Below, piece by piece: positions 7,675 to 18,778 of a DNA stretch of 64,000 nucleotides. The translations under genes were made by a program, and so were the position numbers. Location: the NCBI RefSeq assembly GCF_000717025.1, contig NZ_JNXG01000018.1:248001-312000 (forward strand), given 5' to 3'. This stretch comes from Streptomyces atroolivaceus (GTDB taxonomy: Bacteria > Actinomycetota > Actinomycetes > Streptomycetales > Streptomycetaceae). A model generated the notes under the pieces. The model saw only the letters and a list, made by a program, of their open reading frames with translations, searched no databases and was not told the DNA's origin. Positions within the stretch are counted from its first letter, which is position 1. Every line of letters begins with the position of its first letter.

Positions 7675-9921
7675 ATGGCGGACACCAGGCTGATCCAGAG
7701 CCGGTACCGGCTGCTCGATCTGATCGGGCGCGGAGGCATGGGCGAGGTGTGGCGTGCGCGCGACGAGTCGCTGGGCCGGCAGGTGGCCGTCAAATGTCTG
7801 AAACCGATGGGGCCGCAGCACGATCAGGCCTTCACCCGCATACTGCGCGAGCGCTTCCGCCGAGAAGCACGGGTGGCTGCGGCGCTCCAGCACCGAGGCG
7901 TGACCGTCGTCCACGACTTCGGTGAGTCGGACGGCGTCCTGTACCTCGTCATGGAACTCCTGGAGGGGCGCAACCTCAGCCAGCTCCTGGAGGACAACAA
8001 GCAGCACCCGCTCCCGGTGGCCGACGTCGTCGACATCGCGGAACAGGTCGCCGACGCCCTCGGCTACACCCACAAGCAGGGCATCGTCCACCGTGACCTG
8101 AAGCCCGCGAACATCATGCGTCTCGACGACGGTGCCGTGAAGATCTGCGACTTCGGCATCGCCAGGCTCGGCCACGACATCGGATTCACCTCCCGCCTCA
8201 CCGGCACCGGCATCGCCATGGGCACCCCGCACTACATGTCGCCCGAGCAGATCAGCGGCGGGGAGGTCGACCACCGCAGCGATCTCTACTCCCTGGGCTG
8301 TGTCCTGTACGAGATCGCCACGGGTGTACCGCCTTTCGACATGGACGACGCGTGGGCCGTGCTCGTCGGACACCGCGACACCGTCCCCGAGCCGCCGCGC
8401 ACCCACCGGGCCGAACTCCCGAGCTTCTTCGACGAGGTCGTCCTGGACCTGCTGGCCAAGACGCCGGGCGAGCGCCCGGCCGACGCGGGCGACCTGCGGC
8501 AGCGCATCTCACTCGGGCGCACCGGCGAGCAGCCCGAGGCCGGAGGGCTCCGGCTCGCCCCGCCCGTGCCGGTCCGGCACCCCGGTGGCAGGGCAGCGCG
8601 GCTCCCTTCCTGGACCCGCAACATGACCACCGGTCACAAGGCGACCGGTGCGGCGTATCCAGGGACGGCCGCCATCGACCACGCGGCGCTGCTGACCGGC
8701 GCGTGGACCACCGGGACCGGTCAGGTCCTCACCGGCGGTTTCCCGTCCGCGGGGCCGGCCCGCCCGACTCCGTCCGCCGAACTGCTCGCCACCCTGGCGG
8801 GCCGGCACAGCGCCGGGCTCAACCTGGGGCGCCTGGGCCACTGGGAGGAGGCGGGCGACGTGCACCGCGCGGTAGCGGCCGATCGCGCACTCGCGCTCGG
8901 CCCCGACCACCCCGACACCCTCGCCAGCAGGTACGAGGTCGGATTCACCCTCAGCCGCACCGGACGCGCGGCCGACGCGCTGCGCGAGTTCGGCCAGGTC
9001 GCGGAGGGCCGCGAACGCGCCCTGGGCCCCGACCACCCCGAGACCCTCGCGGCCCGGCAGGAGACGGCGTACGTGCTCGGCCAGCTCGGCCGGCACTTCG
9101 AAGCCCACCAGGTCTACGCAGCGGTCCTCGCCTCCCGGGAGCGCTCCATGGGTCCGGACCACCCCGACACCCTGCGATGCCGCCACAACCTCGCGTTCAA
9201 CCTCAGCAGGCTGGGCCGCCTGGAGGACTCGTACCGCATGGCCCGTGAGGTGGCCGACGCCCGCGGCCGCCTGCTCGGCGAGACGCATCCGGACACCCTG
9301 GTCACGCTGTACGAAGTGGCGTACACACTCGGCCGGCTGGACCGCTGGAACGAGGCCCTCATGACCTACCGCGAAGTGGCGCAGGCCCGCGCCGCCGTGC
9401 TCGGCGCGGACCACCCCGACACGCTCTCGGCGCGCTACGAGGTGGGAATCAGCCTCGGCCGTCTGGGTCGCAGCGCCGAGGCCCTCGAGCTCTACAGCGC
9501 CCTGGTCGAGGACCGCACACGGGTCGGCGGCCGCGCCGACCCCGAGACGCTGCGCGCCAGGCACGGCCTCGGCGTCAACCTGGGGCGGATGGCGCGCTGG
9601 GAGGAGGCGCTCGCCGAAGCGCGCGAGGTCTGCGCGCTCCGGGAACAGACCTTGGGGCCCGACCACCCCGACACCCTCGTCAGCCGCCGGGAGGTGGCCG
9701 TCGGGCTGGGCTGGCTCGGCCGTTGGGCCGATGCACTCACCGACTACCGTACGGTCGCCGAGATCCGCGAACGGGTCCTGGGCGCCGACCATCCCGACAC
9801 CCTCGCGAGCCGCAACGACGAGGCGCACTGCCTGGAACAGCTCGGCCGCGGCACGGAGGCGGTGGACCTCTACCGGCGGGTCGCAGACCTGCGCCGTCAG
9901 CGTGCGATGCCACCGCACTGA
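7675..9921 (+). CDS. Hanks-type serine/threonine kinase with C-terminal tetratricopeptide repeats
   Basis: 748 residues. Residues 11-275 are a complete kinase domain: Gly-rich loop GRGGMGEVW, Lys40 in VAVK, catalytic Asp141 in HRDLKPANIM, DFG at 159-161 and the APE-equivalent SPEQ. After a Pro/Gly linker (280-350), about nine 42-residue TPR units follow to the end, each with the phrase GPDHPDTL or a variant, the TPR_10/12 type seen in NB-ARC-like regulators. No membrane helix or PASTA domain is seen, so it is probably cytosolic with the TPR array as sensor or scaffold. Substrates are unknown. Confidence 0.92.
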   Translation: MADTRLIQSRYRLLDLIGRGGMGEVWRARDESLGRQVAVKCLKPMGPQHDQAFTRILRERFRREARVAAALQHRGVTVVHDFGESDGVLYLVMELLEGRNLSQLLEDNKQHPLPVADVVDIAEQVADALGYTHKQGIVHRDLKPANIMRLDDGAVKICDFGIARLGHDIGFTSRLTGTGIAMGTPHYMSPEQISGGEVDHRSDLYSLGCVLYEIATGVPPFDMDDAWAVLVGHRDTVPEPPRTHRAELPSFFDEVVLDLLAKTPGERPADAGDLRQRISLGRTGEQPEAGGLRLAPPVPVRHPGGRAARLPSWTRNMTTGHKATGAAYPGTAAIDHAALLTGAWTTGTGQVLTGGFPSAGPARPTPSAELLATLAGRHSAGLNLGRLGHWEEAGDVHRAVAADRALALGPDHPDTLASRYEVGFTLSRTGRAADALREFGQVAEGRERALGPDHPETLAARQETAYVLGQLGRHFEAHQVYAAVLASRERSMGPDHPDTLRCRHNLAFNLSRLGRLEDSYRMAREVADARGRLLGETHPDTLVTLYEVAYTLGRLDRWNEALMTYREVAQARAAVLGADHPDTLSARYEVGISLGRLGRSAEALELYSALVEDRTRVGGRADPETLRARHGLGVNLGRMARWEEALAEAREVCALREQTLGPDHPDTLVSRREVAVGLGWLGRWADALTDYRTVAEIRERVLGADHPDTLASRNDEAHCLEQLGRGTEAVDLYRRVADLRRQRAMPPH

Positions 9922-9924
9922 CCG

Positions 9925-10551
9925 TCAGGCGCCGTGACCCCGTGCGCGGTAGAGGTCGCGCAGCAGCGCGATCTCCGCACCGTGGTGGAGCAACTCCTGG
10001 TTGACCCACCAGACGACGTCGACGAAGGGATCCTCCGGGTCGCTGCCGTACGGATAGGAGCTGTACCCGACCGTGTCGAGCGCGGTGTCGTCGGCGCCGA
10101 GCAGCGCCGCACGCCACGCGGCCGCCGAGGCCTCGAAGTCCGCGAGCGCCCCCGCCGCGTCCCCTGCCACGCGATGGTCGGCGCGGGTCAGGCTGTGGTT
10201 CCCCGCCGTGTGGTCGGCGCGCAGCGCCAACAGCTCGCTGAGATGGCTCAGACGCCACGCGAGAGTGGTGAAGGGGGGCGGCGAAGGGTGCGGGAACGGC
10301 GCCGTGTCACGTCCCCAGTCACCCGCGCCCGTCAGGAGGGTCGCGCCGGGCCCCGGCCCCGCGCTGTGGAGGCGGACCGACCAGCTGTCCGGCACCGGCT
10401 CCCACCGGTACTCCTCGTCGGTCAACGAGGGGACCGCCACCTCCGTGCCGTTGCCACTGTCCACGAAGGGGCCCGTGAGCCGGTCGGTGAGCCGCTCGCG
10501 TGCCTGGTCGAACTGTTTCAGCAACGGGACCAAGCGGGCCGGTGTGTTCAT
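9925..10551 (-). CDS. DinB-like four-helix protein
   Basis: 208 residues from the ATG at 10551 (MNTPARLVPLLKQFDQ), fixed by an AGGAGGA site just upstream; the frame extends to 10737 but without a ribosome binding site. Helical throughout, with the spaced histidines typical of DinB/YfiT-like metalloproteins: one in WRLSHLSELL and a pair near the C-terminus in WVNQELLHHGAEIALLRDLY. Streptomyces has many such proteins; some act as thiol transferases, but no substrate can be read here. It is convergent with the kinase gene and divergent from the oxidoreductase gene. Confidence 0.72.
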   Translation of the reverse strand: MNTPARLVPLLKQFDQARERLTDRLTGPFVDSGNGTEVAVPSLTDEEYRWEPVPDSWSVRLHSAGPGPGATLLTGAGDWGRDTAPFPHPSPPPFTTLAWRLSHLSELLALRADHTAGNHSLTRADHRVAGDAAGALADFEASAAAWRAALLGADDTALDTVGYSSYPYGSDPEDPFVDVVWWVNQELLHHGAEIALLRDLYRARGHGA

Positions 10552-10755
10552 GGATCCTCCTGTGACAGGCGCGTGAGGACGCGTTTCCGGTGACGTGCGT
10601 GTGAGGACGCCTTCCGGGTCCGCACCTTGCCACAGCGCCGCCGGACGACCCACCGCTTTCCGCGTCCGCGTCCGGCGGGCAAACGCGTCCGCGTCCGCGC
10701 CCGTCCGCCGGGCCGCCCCCTGTCCAGAGGCGATCATCCCGTGTTACGAAGGGGC

Positions 10756-12330
10756 ATGCCCGCAGACGAGACGTCCTCACCCGGCGCACCCACGCATGCC
10801 GCCTACGACGCGGTGATCGTCGGCGGCGGTCACAACGGCCTGGTCGCCGCCGCCTACCTCGCCCGCGCGGGACAGTCCGTACTCGTCCTGGAACGGCTCG
10901 GCGGCACCGGGGGAGCGGCCGTGTCGACCCGGCCGTTCCACGGGATCGACGCCCGGCTCTCCCGTTACTCCTACCTCGTCTCGCTCCTCCCGCAGAAGAT
11001 CGTCCGGGAACTCGGCATCGACTTCGCCGTGCGCAAGCGCACTGTCTCCTCGTACACCCCGGCGCTGCGCGGCGGCCGGCCCACCGGACTGCTCGTCGGC
11101 GGTGACGGCACCAGGGACTCCTTCGCCGCACTCACAGGCGACGGCCGGGAGTACGAGGCCTGGGAGCGTTTCTACCGGATGACGGGCCGCGTTGCCGAGC
11201 GGGTGTTCCCGACGCTCACCGAACCCCTGCCGGCCCGTGAGGAGCTGCGAGCTCGCGTGGCGGACGCGCACGCCTGGAGCATGCTCTTCGAGGAGCCGAT
11301 CGGCGTCGCCGTCGAAGAGACCTTCGCGGATGACCTCGTACGCGGAGTCGTGCTCACCGACGCGCTCATCGGCACCTTCGCCGATGCCCACGACCCTTCC
11401 CTGCTCCAGAACCGCTGCTTCCTCTATCACGTGATCGGTAACTCCACGGGGGACTGGGACGTCCCGGTCGGCGGTATGGGGGCGCTCACCGACGCCCTGG
11501 CCGACGCGGCCCGGGCCGCGGGCGCCGAGATCCGCGTGCTGCACGAGGCGACCCGCATCGAGACCGACGGCACCCGTGCCGAGGTCACGGTCCGCTCACC
11601 CGGCGGGGAGCACACCGTCGGCGCACGCCGGGTCCTGGTCAACGCGTCGCCGCAGGCGCTGGCCGCGCTGCTCGGCCAGGAGCCTCCCGCACCGGCCGAG
11701 GGCGCCCAGCTGAAGGTGAACATGCTGCTCACCCGGCTGCCGAGGCTGCGTGACCGTTCCGTCGACCCGCACCAGGCGTTCGCCGGAACCTTCCACATCG
11801 CCGAGGGTTACGAGCAACTGGCCACCGCCTACCGTGAGGCGGCGGCGGGCCACCTGCCCGGCGCCCCGCCCTCCGAGATCTACTGCCATTCCCTGACCGA
11901 TCCGTCGATCCTCGGCCCCGGCCTCGCGGCCCGCGGTTACCAGACGCTCACCCTGTTCGGCCTGCACACCCCCGCCCGGCTCTTCACGGCGGACAACGAG
12001 GCGGCACGCACAGCCCTGCTCGATGCCACCCTGGCCGAACTCGACGCCCATCTCGATGAGCCGGTCGCCGACTGCCTGGCCCTCGACGCCGAGGGCCGAC
12101 CGTGCATCGAGGCGAAGACCCCCCTCGACCTCGAGCGGGACCTGATGCTTCCAGGCGGCCACATCTTCCACAGAGACCTCTCCTTCCCGTACGCCACCGA
12201 GGAGACGGGCCGCTGGGGAGTGGAGACCGCACATGCCAACGTCCTGCTGTGCGGGGCGGGCGCCGTGCGCGGCGGCGGGGTCAGCGGGGTGCCCGGCCAC
12301 AACGCCGCCATGGCGGCGTTGGGCCGGTGA
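10756..12330 (+). CDS. FAD-dependent oxidoreductase, PYROXD2/phytoene-desaturase-like
   Basis: 524 residues from ATG 10756. An N-terminal Rossmann fold binds FAD: YDAVIVGGGHNGLVAAAYLA (GxGxxG) and VLVLERLGGTGG. The C-terminal FAD contact LLCGAGAVRGGGVSGVPGHNAA is the CrtI/PYROXD2-type ending. It is longer than a typical amine oxidase and lacks carotenoid genes nearby, so I call it PYROXD2-like, not crtI. It is divergent from the DinB-like gene, with about 200 bases between starts, and is followed by a hairpin at 12419-12460. Confidence 0.85.
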   Translation: MPADETSSPGAPTHAAYDAVIVGGGHNGLVAAAYLARAGQSVLVLERLGGTGGAAVSTRPFHGIDARLSRYSYLVSLLPQKIVRELGIDFAVRKRTVSSYTPALRGGRPTGLLVGGDGTRDSFAALTGDGREYEAWERFYRMTGRVAERVFPTLTEPLPAREELRARVADAHAWSMLFEEPIGVAVEETFADDLVRGVVLTDALIGTFADAHDPSLLQNRCFLYHVIGNSTGDWDVPVGGMGALTDALADAARAAGAEIRVLHEATRIETDGTRAEVTVRSPGGEHTVGARRVLVNASPQALAALLGQEPPAPAEGAQLKVNMLLTRLPRLRDRSVDPHQAFAGTFHIAEGYEQLATAYREAAAGHLPGAPPSEIYCHSLTDPSILGPGLAARGYQTLTLFGLHTPARLFTADNEAARTALLDATLAELDAHLDEPVADCLALDAEGRPCIEAKTPLDLERDLMLPGGHIFHRDLSFPYATEETGRWGVETAHANVLLCGAGAVRGGGVSGVPGHNAAMAALGR

Positions 12331-12418
12331 CGCACCTCGAGCACCCCCGTGAGAGCCTCGCGCATGCCTCGCCGGCCGAGTGACACCGTCGTGGCGACCG
12401 GTCTCCCGGCGACGGGGA

Positions 12419-12460
12419 CACTCCGCCCCGCCCGGTCGGAGCACCGGGCGGGGCGGAGTG
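12419..12460 (+). terminator. Strong terminator hairpin between oxidoreductase and xylanase genes
   Basis: Arms 12419-12436 and 12443-12460 pair over 18 bp around a 6-base loop. The gene at 10756-12330 ends upstream on the plus strand and the xylanase gene ends at 12587 on the minus strand, so the hairpin can stop both. Confidence 0.8.
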
Positions 12461-12586
12461 CTTCGGAGGGGCGGGCCGCCGGTCGCGTCCCGTTCCGCCC
12501 GGCCGGGCGGACGAAGAGGCGTGCGGGCCCCGTCGCGCTCCGTGCCGGCCGGGAGCCTTCCTGGTGACGGGGACGGTACGGCTCGT

Positions 12587-14146
<1,560 letters not shown>

Positions 14147-14160
14147 TCACGTCAACGTAT

Positions 14161-14173
14161 TGTTTCCGAAACA
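14161..14173. promoter_or_regulatory. Short palindrome upstream of xylanase (candidate operator)
   Basis: TGTTTCCGAAACA is a perfect inverted repeat with arms TGTTTC/GAAACA about a single central base, 195 bases upstream of the xylanase start codon. It shares the GAAA/TTTC half-sites of the palindrome at 14320 and of the one before the next gene. No protein can be assigned from sequence alone. Confidence 0.35.
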
Positions 14174-14319
14174 TTTCCGAGCGAACTCCCGCTCGTTTGA
14201 TGGCAGTTGGCCTTTCATTCTGCGGGGGTACCCGCTCTGTACGAGGTCCTGCTGTTCCGCACTGCGTGGCGACTGCCGTGACCGGGTTGGGTATCGCGAG
14301 GGTTGTTGTCGGCGAGGAG

Positions 14320-14330
14320 CGAAACTTTCG
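14320..14330. promoter_or_regulatory. CGAAACTTTCG palindrome (candidate xylanase-type operator)
   Basis: Perfect 11-bp odd palindrome, arms CGAAA/TTTCG. Short boxes of this kind have, as I recall, been described upstream of Streptomyces xylanase genes. Here it lies about 350 bases upstream of the xylanase start, further than expected for a promoter-proximal operator. Confidence 0.35.
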
Positions 14331-14855
14331 ACATGGATCAGGGTGGGCGCGACCTCACCTGCACAACGGGTGTCGCGGCCCCTTCGCCGCCGGTGAGGTG
14401 TTCGTTGGCGTCGTCGGGTACGCGGAGCAGAGCCCCGGCCCGGACGCGAGGTCGTCAACGAGCGGCACGAGCCGCTCGGGGGCCCGAAGTGCACGCTCGG
14501 AGCCGACACGGCCGGGCGTGAGGACCGCGGCCCGGGTGGCCGGCCGTGAGACCGCGGCCCGGGTATGCAGGGACGCATGGGCCGGCAGTCCACGGCCGTA
14601 CGCCTCGCGGTCCCGCCTTCACAGGGCCCGGGAGGGCTGACCCGCGATGCCTTGACCACCGCAGCTATGAGACCGGCCCGCGTACGCCGAGCGGGCTGTC
14701 GGCGCGTCAGGGAGCTGATCTGCCTCGGGAGGCGTGGGCGGAGGGGCCGCACTCGTCGATGAGCTGCCGGAACCCGTCATCGCTCATGCCGGGCCCGGCG
14801 GTCGGGGCAGGGACGCCCACCCCGCCGGGGGCCGGTCGGTCAGTGGGCCGGCCGC

Positions 14856-16700
14856 TCAGTCGGAGGAAACGGCCCATCCCGTCGCCTCGATGCGTTCGGC
14901 GTCGCCGCGCCGGTTCCCGTCGAAAAGCGTACGGCTGCCGTCCTCGACCCGGATCTCGTCCACGTAGGCGCCGCGTCCGACGTACAGCTGGTCGGTCACA
15001 TATCGCCAGCGGAGCCGCACGTCGGTGCCCCGCCAGGCTTTCAGGTCCGCCTCCAGACGGTGCCAGACGCGCCCCGACCAGCCGGAGACCGAGCCGTCCG
15101 GGTGGGGCCGGGAGTCCGCGGTGTGATCTCCCCGCACCGGGGCGGTGGTGAAGGGCACGGGCTGCCACGTCATCCCGGTGTCCGAAGACGCTTCCAGGCG
15201 GAGGACGTCCGAAGCCGGTTCGGTGTCCCACCAGAGGGCGCAGCTGAGCGACGCGCGGGAGGACACCGGGCGGAGCGCGGGGAGCGTGAGCGTCGTGGTG
15301 GACGCGCTCGCCATGCCGGAGTACCAGGCGGCGCGTCCCCGGGCCGGGCGGACGGGTACCGCGCGCGCCATCCGGTTGGCCGCCGCGACCCGCGGGGCGC
15401 TGCCCGAACGCCACGTGCGTACCGGGTGGACGGAGTTTCCCAGAACGATCAGGAAGGAGTCCGTCGTCGGATCGAGGACCAGACTCGTACCCGTGAAACC
15501 CGTGTGTCCCGCAGTGCGCGGAGTGGCCATCGCTCCCATGTACCAGTGCTGGTAGAGCTCGAAGCCCAGGCCGTGCTCATCGCCGGGGAAGGCGGTGTTG
15601 AAGTCGGTGAACAGCAACGCCACGGACTCCTCGGAAAGGATCCGGGACGCCCCGTAGGTCCCTCCGTTGAGCAGCGTGCGGGCCAGCACGGCCAGATCCC
15701 AGGCGCACGAGAAGACTCCCGCGTGGCCGGCCACCCCGCCCAGGCTGTACGCGTTCTCGTCGTGCACCTCGCCCCAGACCAGCCCGCGATCCAGCCCGGA
15801 CCAGGGCAGCCGGGCGTCCTCGGTGGCGGCGATCTTCGGCTTCCAGGAGGCGGGCGGGTTGTACCGGGTGCGGTGCATCCCGAGCGGAGCGGTGATCTCC
15901 TCACGGAGCAGGACGTCCTGAGGACGGCCGGTGATCTTCTCCAGGATCAGCTGGAGCGAGATCAGATTGAGGTCGGAGTAGAGGTACTTCGTGCCGGGAG
16001 CCGAGGCCGGGATCTCGTCCCAGAGCAGCCGCAGCTTCCCCTCGCGGGTCGGCTCCTTGTAGAGCGGGATCCAGGCCCGGAAGCCCGATGTGTGGGTGAG
16101 TAACTGGCGGATCGTGATGTCCTGTTTCCCCCCGCCGGCGAAGTCGGGGAGATAGGAGGCGGCAGGCGCCTCGAGTTCCAGTGCGCCTCGCTCGATCTGC
16201 TGCACGGCGAGGATCGAGGTGAACAGTTTGGACACCGAGGCCAGGTCGAAGACGGTGTCCTCCGCCATGGCGATCTGCTGCTCCGCGGGGAACTCCACCC
16301 CGGTGTCGGTCTTCTCGTCATAGGCCGCGTAGCGCACCGCCTTGCCGATCGGCCGGTGCAGGGCCACGGTGCCGCCGCGCCCGGCCAGCAGCACGGCGCC
16401 CGCGTACCAGGGGTGTGCGGGCGAGGCGGCGAGGTACGCCTCCGCATCGGACACGAGGCGGTCCAGCGGCTCGTCCAGCAACCCGGCGCGTGCGGGGCTA
16501 CCCCGGCGCAGCGTGGGTCTGCCCGCCCCCGGTCCCATAGCCGTCCCGTCACCCGCTCCCGTGTCCCGCCCGGCGCCGGCCGCCGTTCCCGCCGCTCCCA
16601 CGAGGGGGATCGGTGCGAGGGCGAGCGCTCCACCAAGCGCCAGTATCCCGCCGCCCATCCTCCGACGGCTCATTCCCCGGTCCGACACGTCCCCGGCCAT
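14856..16700 (-). CDS. Secreted serine hydrolase (beta-lactamase/PBP4 fold) with C-terminal jelly-roll domain
   Basis: About 614 residues from the ATG at 16700 (MAGDVSDRGMSRRRMGG), preferred because AAGGGG lies at good spacing; an in-frame ATG at 16721 is possible. A Tat-like n-region (MSRRRMGGG) precedes a hydrophobic signal. The class C/esterase-type domain has SVSK (nucleophile Ser with Lys), YSDLN as the Tyr-x-Asn element and AGHTGFTG as the third box. The last ~150 residues (WYSGMASASTTTLTLP, then YVDEIRVEDG) look like a MAM/immune-inhibitor-type beta-sandwich. Likely an extracellular esterase or peptidase; substrate unknown. A 15-bp palindrome precedes it. Confidence 0.85.
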   Translation of the reverse strand: MAGDVSDRGMSRRRMGGGILALGGALALAPIPLVGAAGTAAGAGRDTGAGDGTAMGPGAGRPTLRRGSPARAGLLDEPLDRLVSDAEAYLAASPAHPWYAGAVLLAGRGGTVALHRPIGKAVRYAAYDEKTDTGVEFPAEQQIAMAEDTVFDLASVSKLFTSILAVQQIERGALELEAPAASYLPDFAGGGKQDITIRQLLTHTSGFRAWIPLYKEPTREGKLRLLWDEIPASAPGTKYLYSDLNLISLQLILEKITGRPQDVLLREEITAPLGMHRTRYNPPASWKPKIAATEDARLPWSGLDRGLVWGEVHDENAYSLGGVAGHAGVFSCAWDLAVLARTLLNGGTYGASRILSEESVALLFTDFNTAFPGDEHGLGFELYQHWYMGAMATPRTAGHTGFTGTSLVLDPTTDSFLIVLGNSVHPVRTWRSGSAPRVAAANRMARAVPVRPARGRAAWYSGMASASTTTLTLPALRPVSSRASLSCALWWDTEPASDVLRLEASSDTGMTWQPVPFTTAPVRGDHTADSRPHPDGSVSGWSGRVWHRLEADLKAWRGTDVRLRWRYVTDQLYVGRGAYVDEIRVEDGSRTLFDGNRRGDAERIEATGWAVSSD

Positions 16701-16737
16701 CCGGAACCCCTTCCCCTTCATGTCGAAAGCACCAGCG

Positions 16738-16752
16738 CGAAAGTAACTTTCG
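16738..16752. promoter_or_regulatory. 15-bp palindrome upstream of the secreted hydrolase gene
   Basis: Arms CGAAAGT and ACTTTCG are exact reverse complements about one base. It sits 38-52 bases upstream of the chosen start, where an operator or promoter would be. It carries the same GAAA/TTTC halves as the sites upstream of xylanase, so one regulator could serve both extracellular enzymes (inference). Confidence 0.5.
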
Positions 16753-17009
16753 AATTCTCGTCCGATGATGAAACTTCCTGCCGAGGCAGATTACTGGCAC
16801 TGCCGCCGCCCGTGGGGTCCCTCGCGGAACAAAGAAACTGATGCCATGTCAGGCGGTGGTGCCCCCGGACCGCATGCGGCGTTCATCAGCCGTGGCCGTA
16901 CGGCGTCGGTCCGCCTCGACGGGTCCGGTCGCAGCTACGGGGACAAGGCGCCCCGACACAGGCACTCATGGCCCTTGACCCCCGGCGACGCGCCACCCAG
17001 GATCACGCC

Positions 17010-18554
17010 ATGACAGGTGTACGCAGCAGCACAGTAGACGGCGTCGTGACGCGCAGCGCACGGCGTACCCCCGGGCGCACCGCCGTACGCTACGCAGAAA
17101 GGTCCTGGACCTACGCCGCCCTGGACGAGGCGGTCAGCACGGCGGCCGCCGTGCTGACCGCCGCACACGGACTGCGCCCCGGCGACCGGGTGGCTTCCTA
17201 CGCCCACAATTCCGATGTGTACCTGATCGCCTACCTGGCCTGCGCCCGGGCGGGGCTGGTTCATGTGCCGGTCAATCAGAACCTCACCGGCGAGGACCTG
17301 GAGTACATCCTCCGCCAGTCCGGCAGCACACTCGTCCTCACCGACCCCGGCCTCGCCCCGCACGTCCCGGCCGGCCACACGACACGGCCGCTGCGCGATG
17401 CGCCGGACTCCCTCCTCGGTGAGCTCGACACCCCCCGCCCCTTCACCCCCGCACACGAGCCCGGCGCGGACGACCTGATCCAACTGCTCTACACCTCCGG
17501 CACGACTGCCCAGCCCAAGGGCGCGATGATGACGCACGGTGCACTGGTCCACGAGTACGTCAGCGCCGTCACCGCTCTCGACCTGTGCGCAGGCGACCGC
17601 CCCGTACACTCGCTGCCCCTCTACCACTCCGCACAGATGCATGTGTTCCTGCTGCCCTATCTGGCGGTGGGCGCCGAGAACACCATCCTCGACGCCCCGG
17701 ATGCCGGCCGGATCTTCGATCTGGTGGAAGCGGGCCTGGCGGACAGCCTCTTCGCGCCGCCGACCGTCTGGATCGGACTCGCCAACCATCCGGAGTTCGT
17801 CACCAGGGAACTCGGAGCCCTGCGCAAGGCGTACTACGGAGCATCGATCATGCCCGTGCCCGTCCTGGAGCGTCTGCGGGAGAGGATGCCTGACCTGGCG
17901 TTCTACAACTGCTTCGGCCAGAGCGAGATCGGCCCCCTCGCCACCGTCCTCGGTCCCGAGGAGCACGAAGGGCGGATGGACTCGTGCGGAAGGCCCGTGC
18001 TCTTCGTCGACGCGAAGGTGGTCGACGAGCACGGCAAGGAGGTGCCCGACGGTACGGCGGGCGAAGTGGTCTACCGTTCCCCTCAGCTGTGCCAGGGCTA
18101 CTGGGACAAGCCGGAGGAAAGCGCGGAGGCCTTCCGTGGCGGGTGGTTCCACTCCGGCGACCTCGCCGTACGCGACTCCGAGGGCTATTTCACGGTCGTC
18201 GACCGAGTGAAGGACGTCATCAACTCGGGAGGCGTTCTCGTCGCGTCCCGGCAGGTGGAGGACGCCCTCTACACCCATCCCGCCGTGGCGGAGGCAGCTG
18301 TGGTGGGACTGCCGGACGCGCGCTGGATCGAAGCCGTCACCGCGGTCGTGGTGCTCCGGAGCGCGGCATCGGAGTCCGAGCTCATCGAGCACGCCCGCGG
18401 AGAACTCGCCCACTTCAAGGCCCCGAAAAGGGTCATTGTCGTCAGTGAACTCCCACGCAATGCCAGTGGCAAGATCCTCAAGAGGGAGCTGCGGGACCGG
18501 TTTTCGGAATCCGGCACCGCAACTGCTCGGCCGCCTGCCGCACCGAGGCCTTGA
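17010..18554 (+). CDS. Acyl-CoA synthetase (AMP-binding, ANL superfamily)
   Basis: 514 residues. The ATP/AMP motif is LLYTSGTTAQPKGAMMTH; the mid-domain contains YNCFGQSEIGPL; the C-terminal hinge and catalytic Lys region are WFHSGDLAVRDSEGYFTVVDRVKDVI and LPRNASGKILKRELR, with the Lys in SGKI. It activates a carboxylic acid to the acyl-adenylate and then the CoA thioester; length and motifs fit a fatty-acyl-CoA ligase, but the chain length is not readable. The start follows CAGGATC. It stands alone on the plus strand, divergent from the secreted hydrolase. Confidence 0.88.
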   Translation: MTGVRSSTVDGVVTRSARRTPGRTAVRYAERSWTYAALDEAVSTAAAVLTAAHGLRPGDRVASYAHNSDVYLIAYLACARAGLVHVPVNQNLTGEDLEYILRQSGSTLVLTDPGLAPHVPAGHTTRPLRDAPDSLLGELDTPRPFTPAHEPGADDLIQLLYTSGTTAQPKGAMMTHGALVHEYVSAVTALDLCAGDRPVHSLPLYHSAQMHVFLLPYLAVGAENTILDAPDAGRIFDLVEAGLADSLFAPPTVWIGLANHPEFVTRELGALRKAYYGASIMPVPVLERLRERMPDLAFYNCFGQSEIGPLATVLGPEEHEGRMDSCGRPVLFVDAKVVDEHGKEVPDGTAGEVVYRSPQLCQGYWDKPEESAEAFRGGWFHSGDLAVRDSEGYFTVVDRVKDVINSGGVLVASRQVEDALYTHPAVAEAAVVGLPDARWIEAVTAVVVLRSAASESELIEHARGELAHFKAPKRVIVVSELPRNASGKILKRELRDRFSESGTATARPPAAPRP

Positions 18555-18611
18555 ACGGAGGCCGGGCCCCGCAGCGCCTGCGCCGGTCCGCCCGGCTCCG
18601 CACCCCGGTCG

Positions 18612-18648
18612 TCGCGCCCCCTTCCGCTCGCGCCCCCTTCCGCTCGCG
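18612..18648. repeat. 16-bp tandem repeat, 2.3 copies
   Basis: The unit TCGCGCCCCCTTCCGC occupies 18612-18627 and 18628-18643 and begins a third time (TCGCG). Exact copies. Confidence 0.9.
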
Positions 18649-18778
18649 AGCCCGGTCTCCGGTCAGATTCCGGCGAGGTTCCGTCCGTCGGCGCCGTGTC
18701 CGACCTGCTGCAGCGGAGGCGACCGCCGGCCACGCAGAGCCCTCCCGGCTGATGCTGAGTTCTGCCGTCCTCGGACGG

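Noticed and set aside
14147..14752. 201-codon minus-strand frame upstream of xylanase
   Set aside because: Arg/Pro-rich, no ribosome site, overlaps candidate regulatory palindromes.
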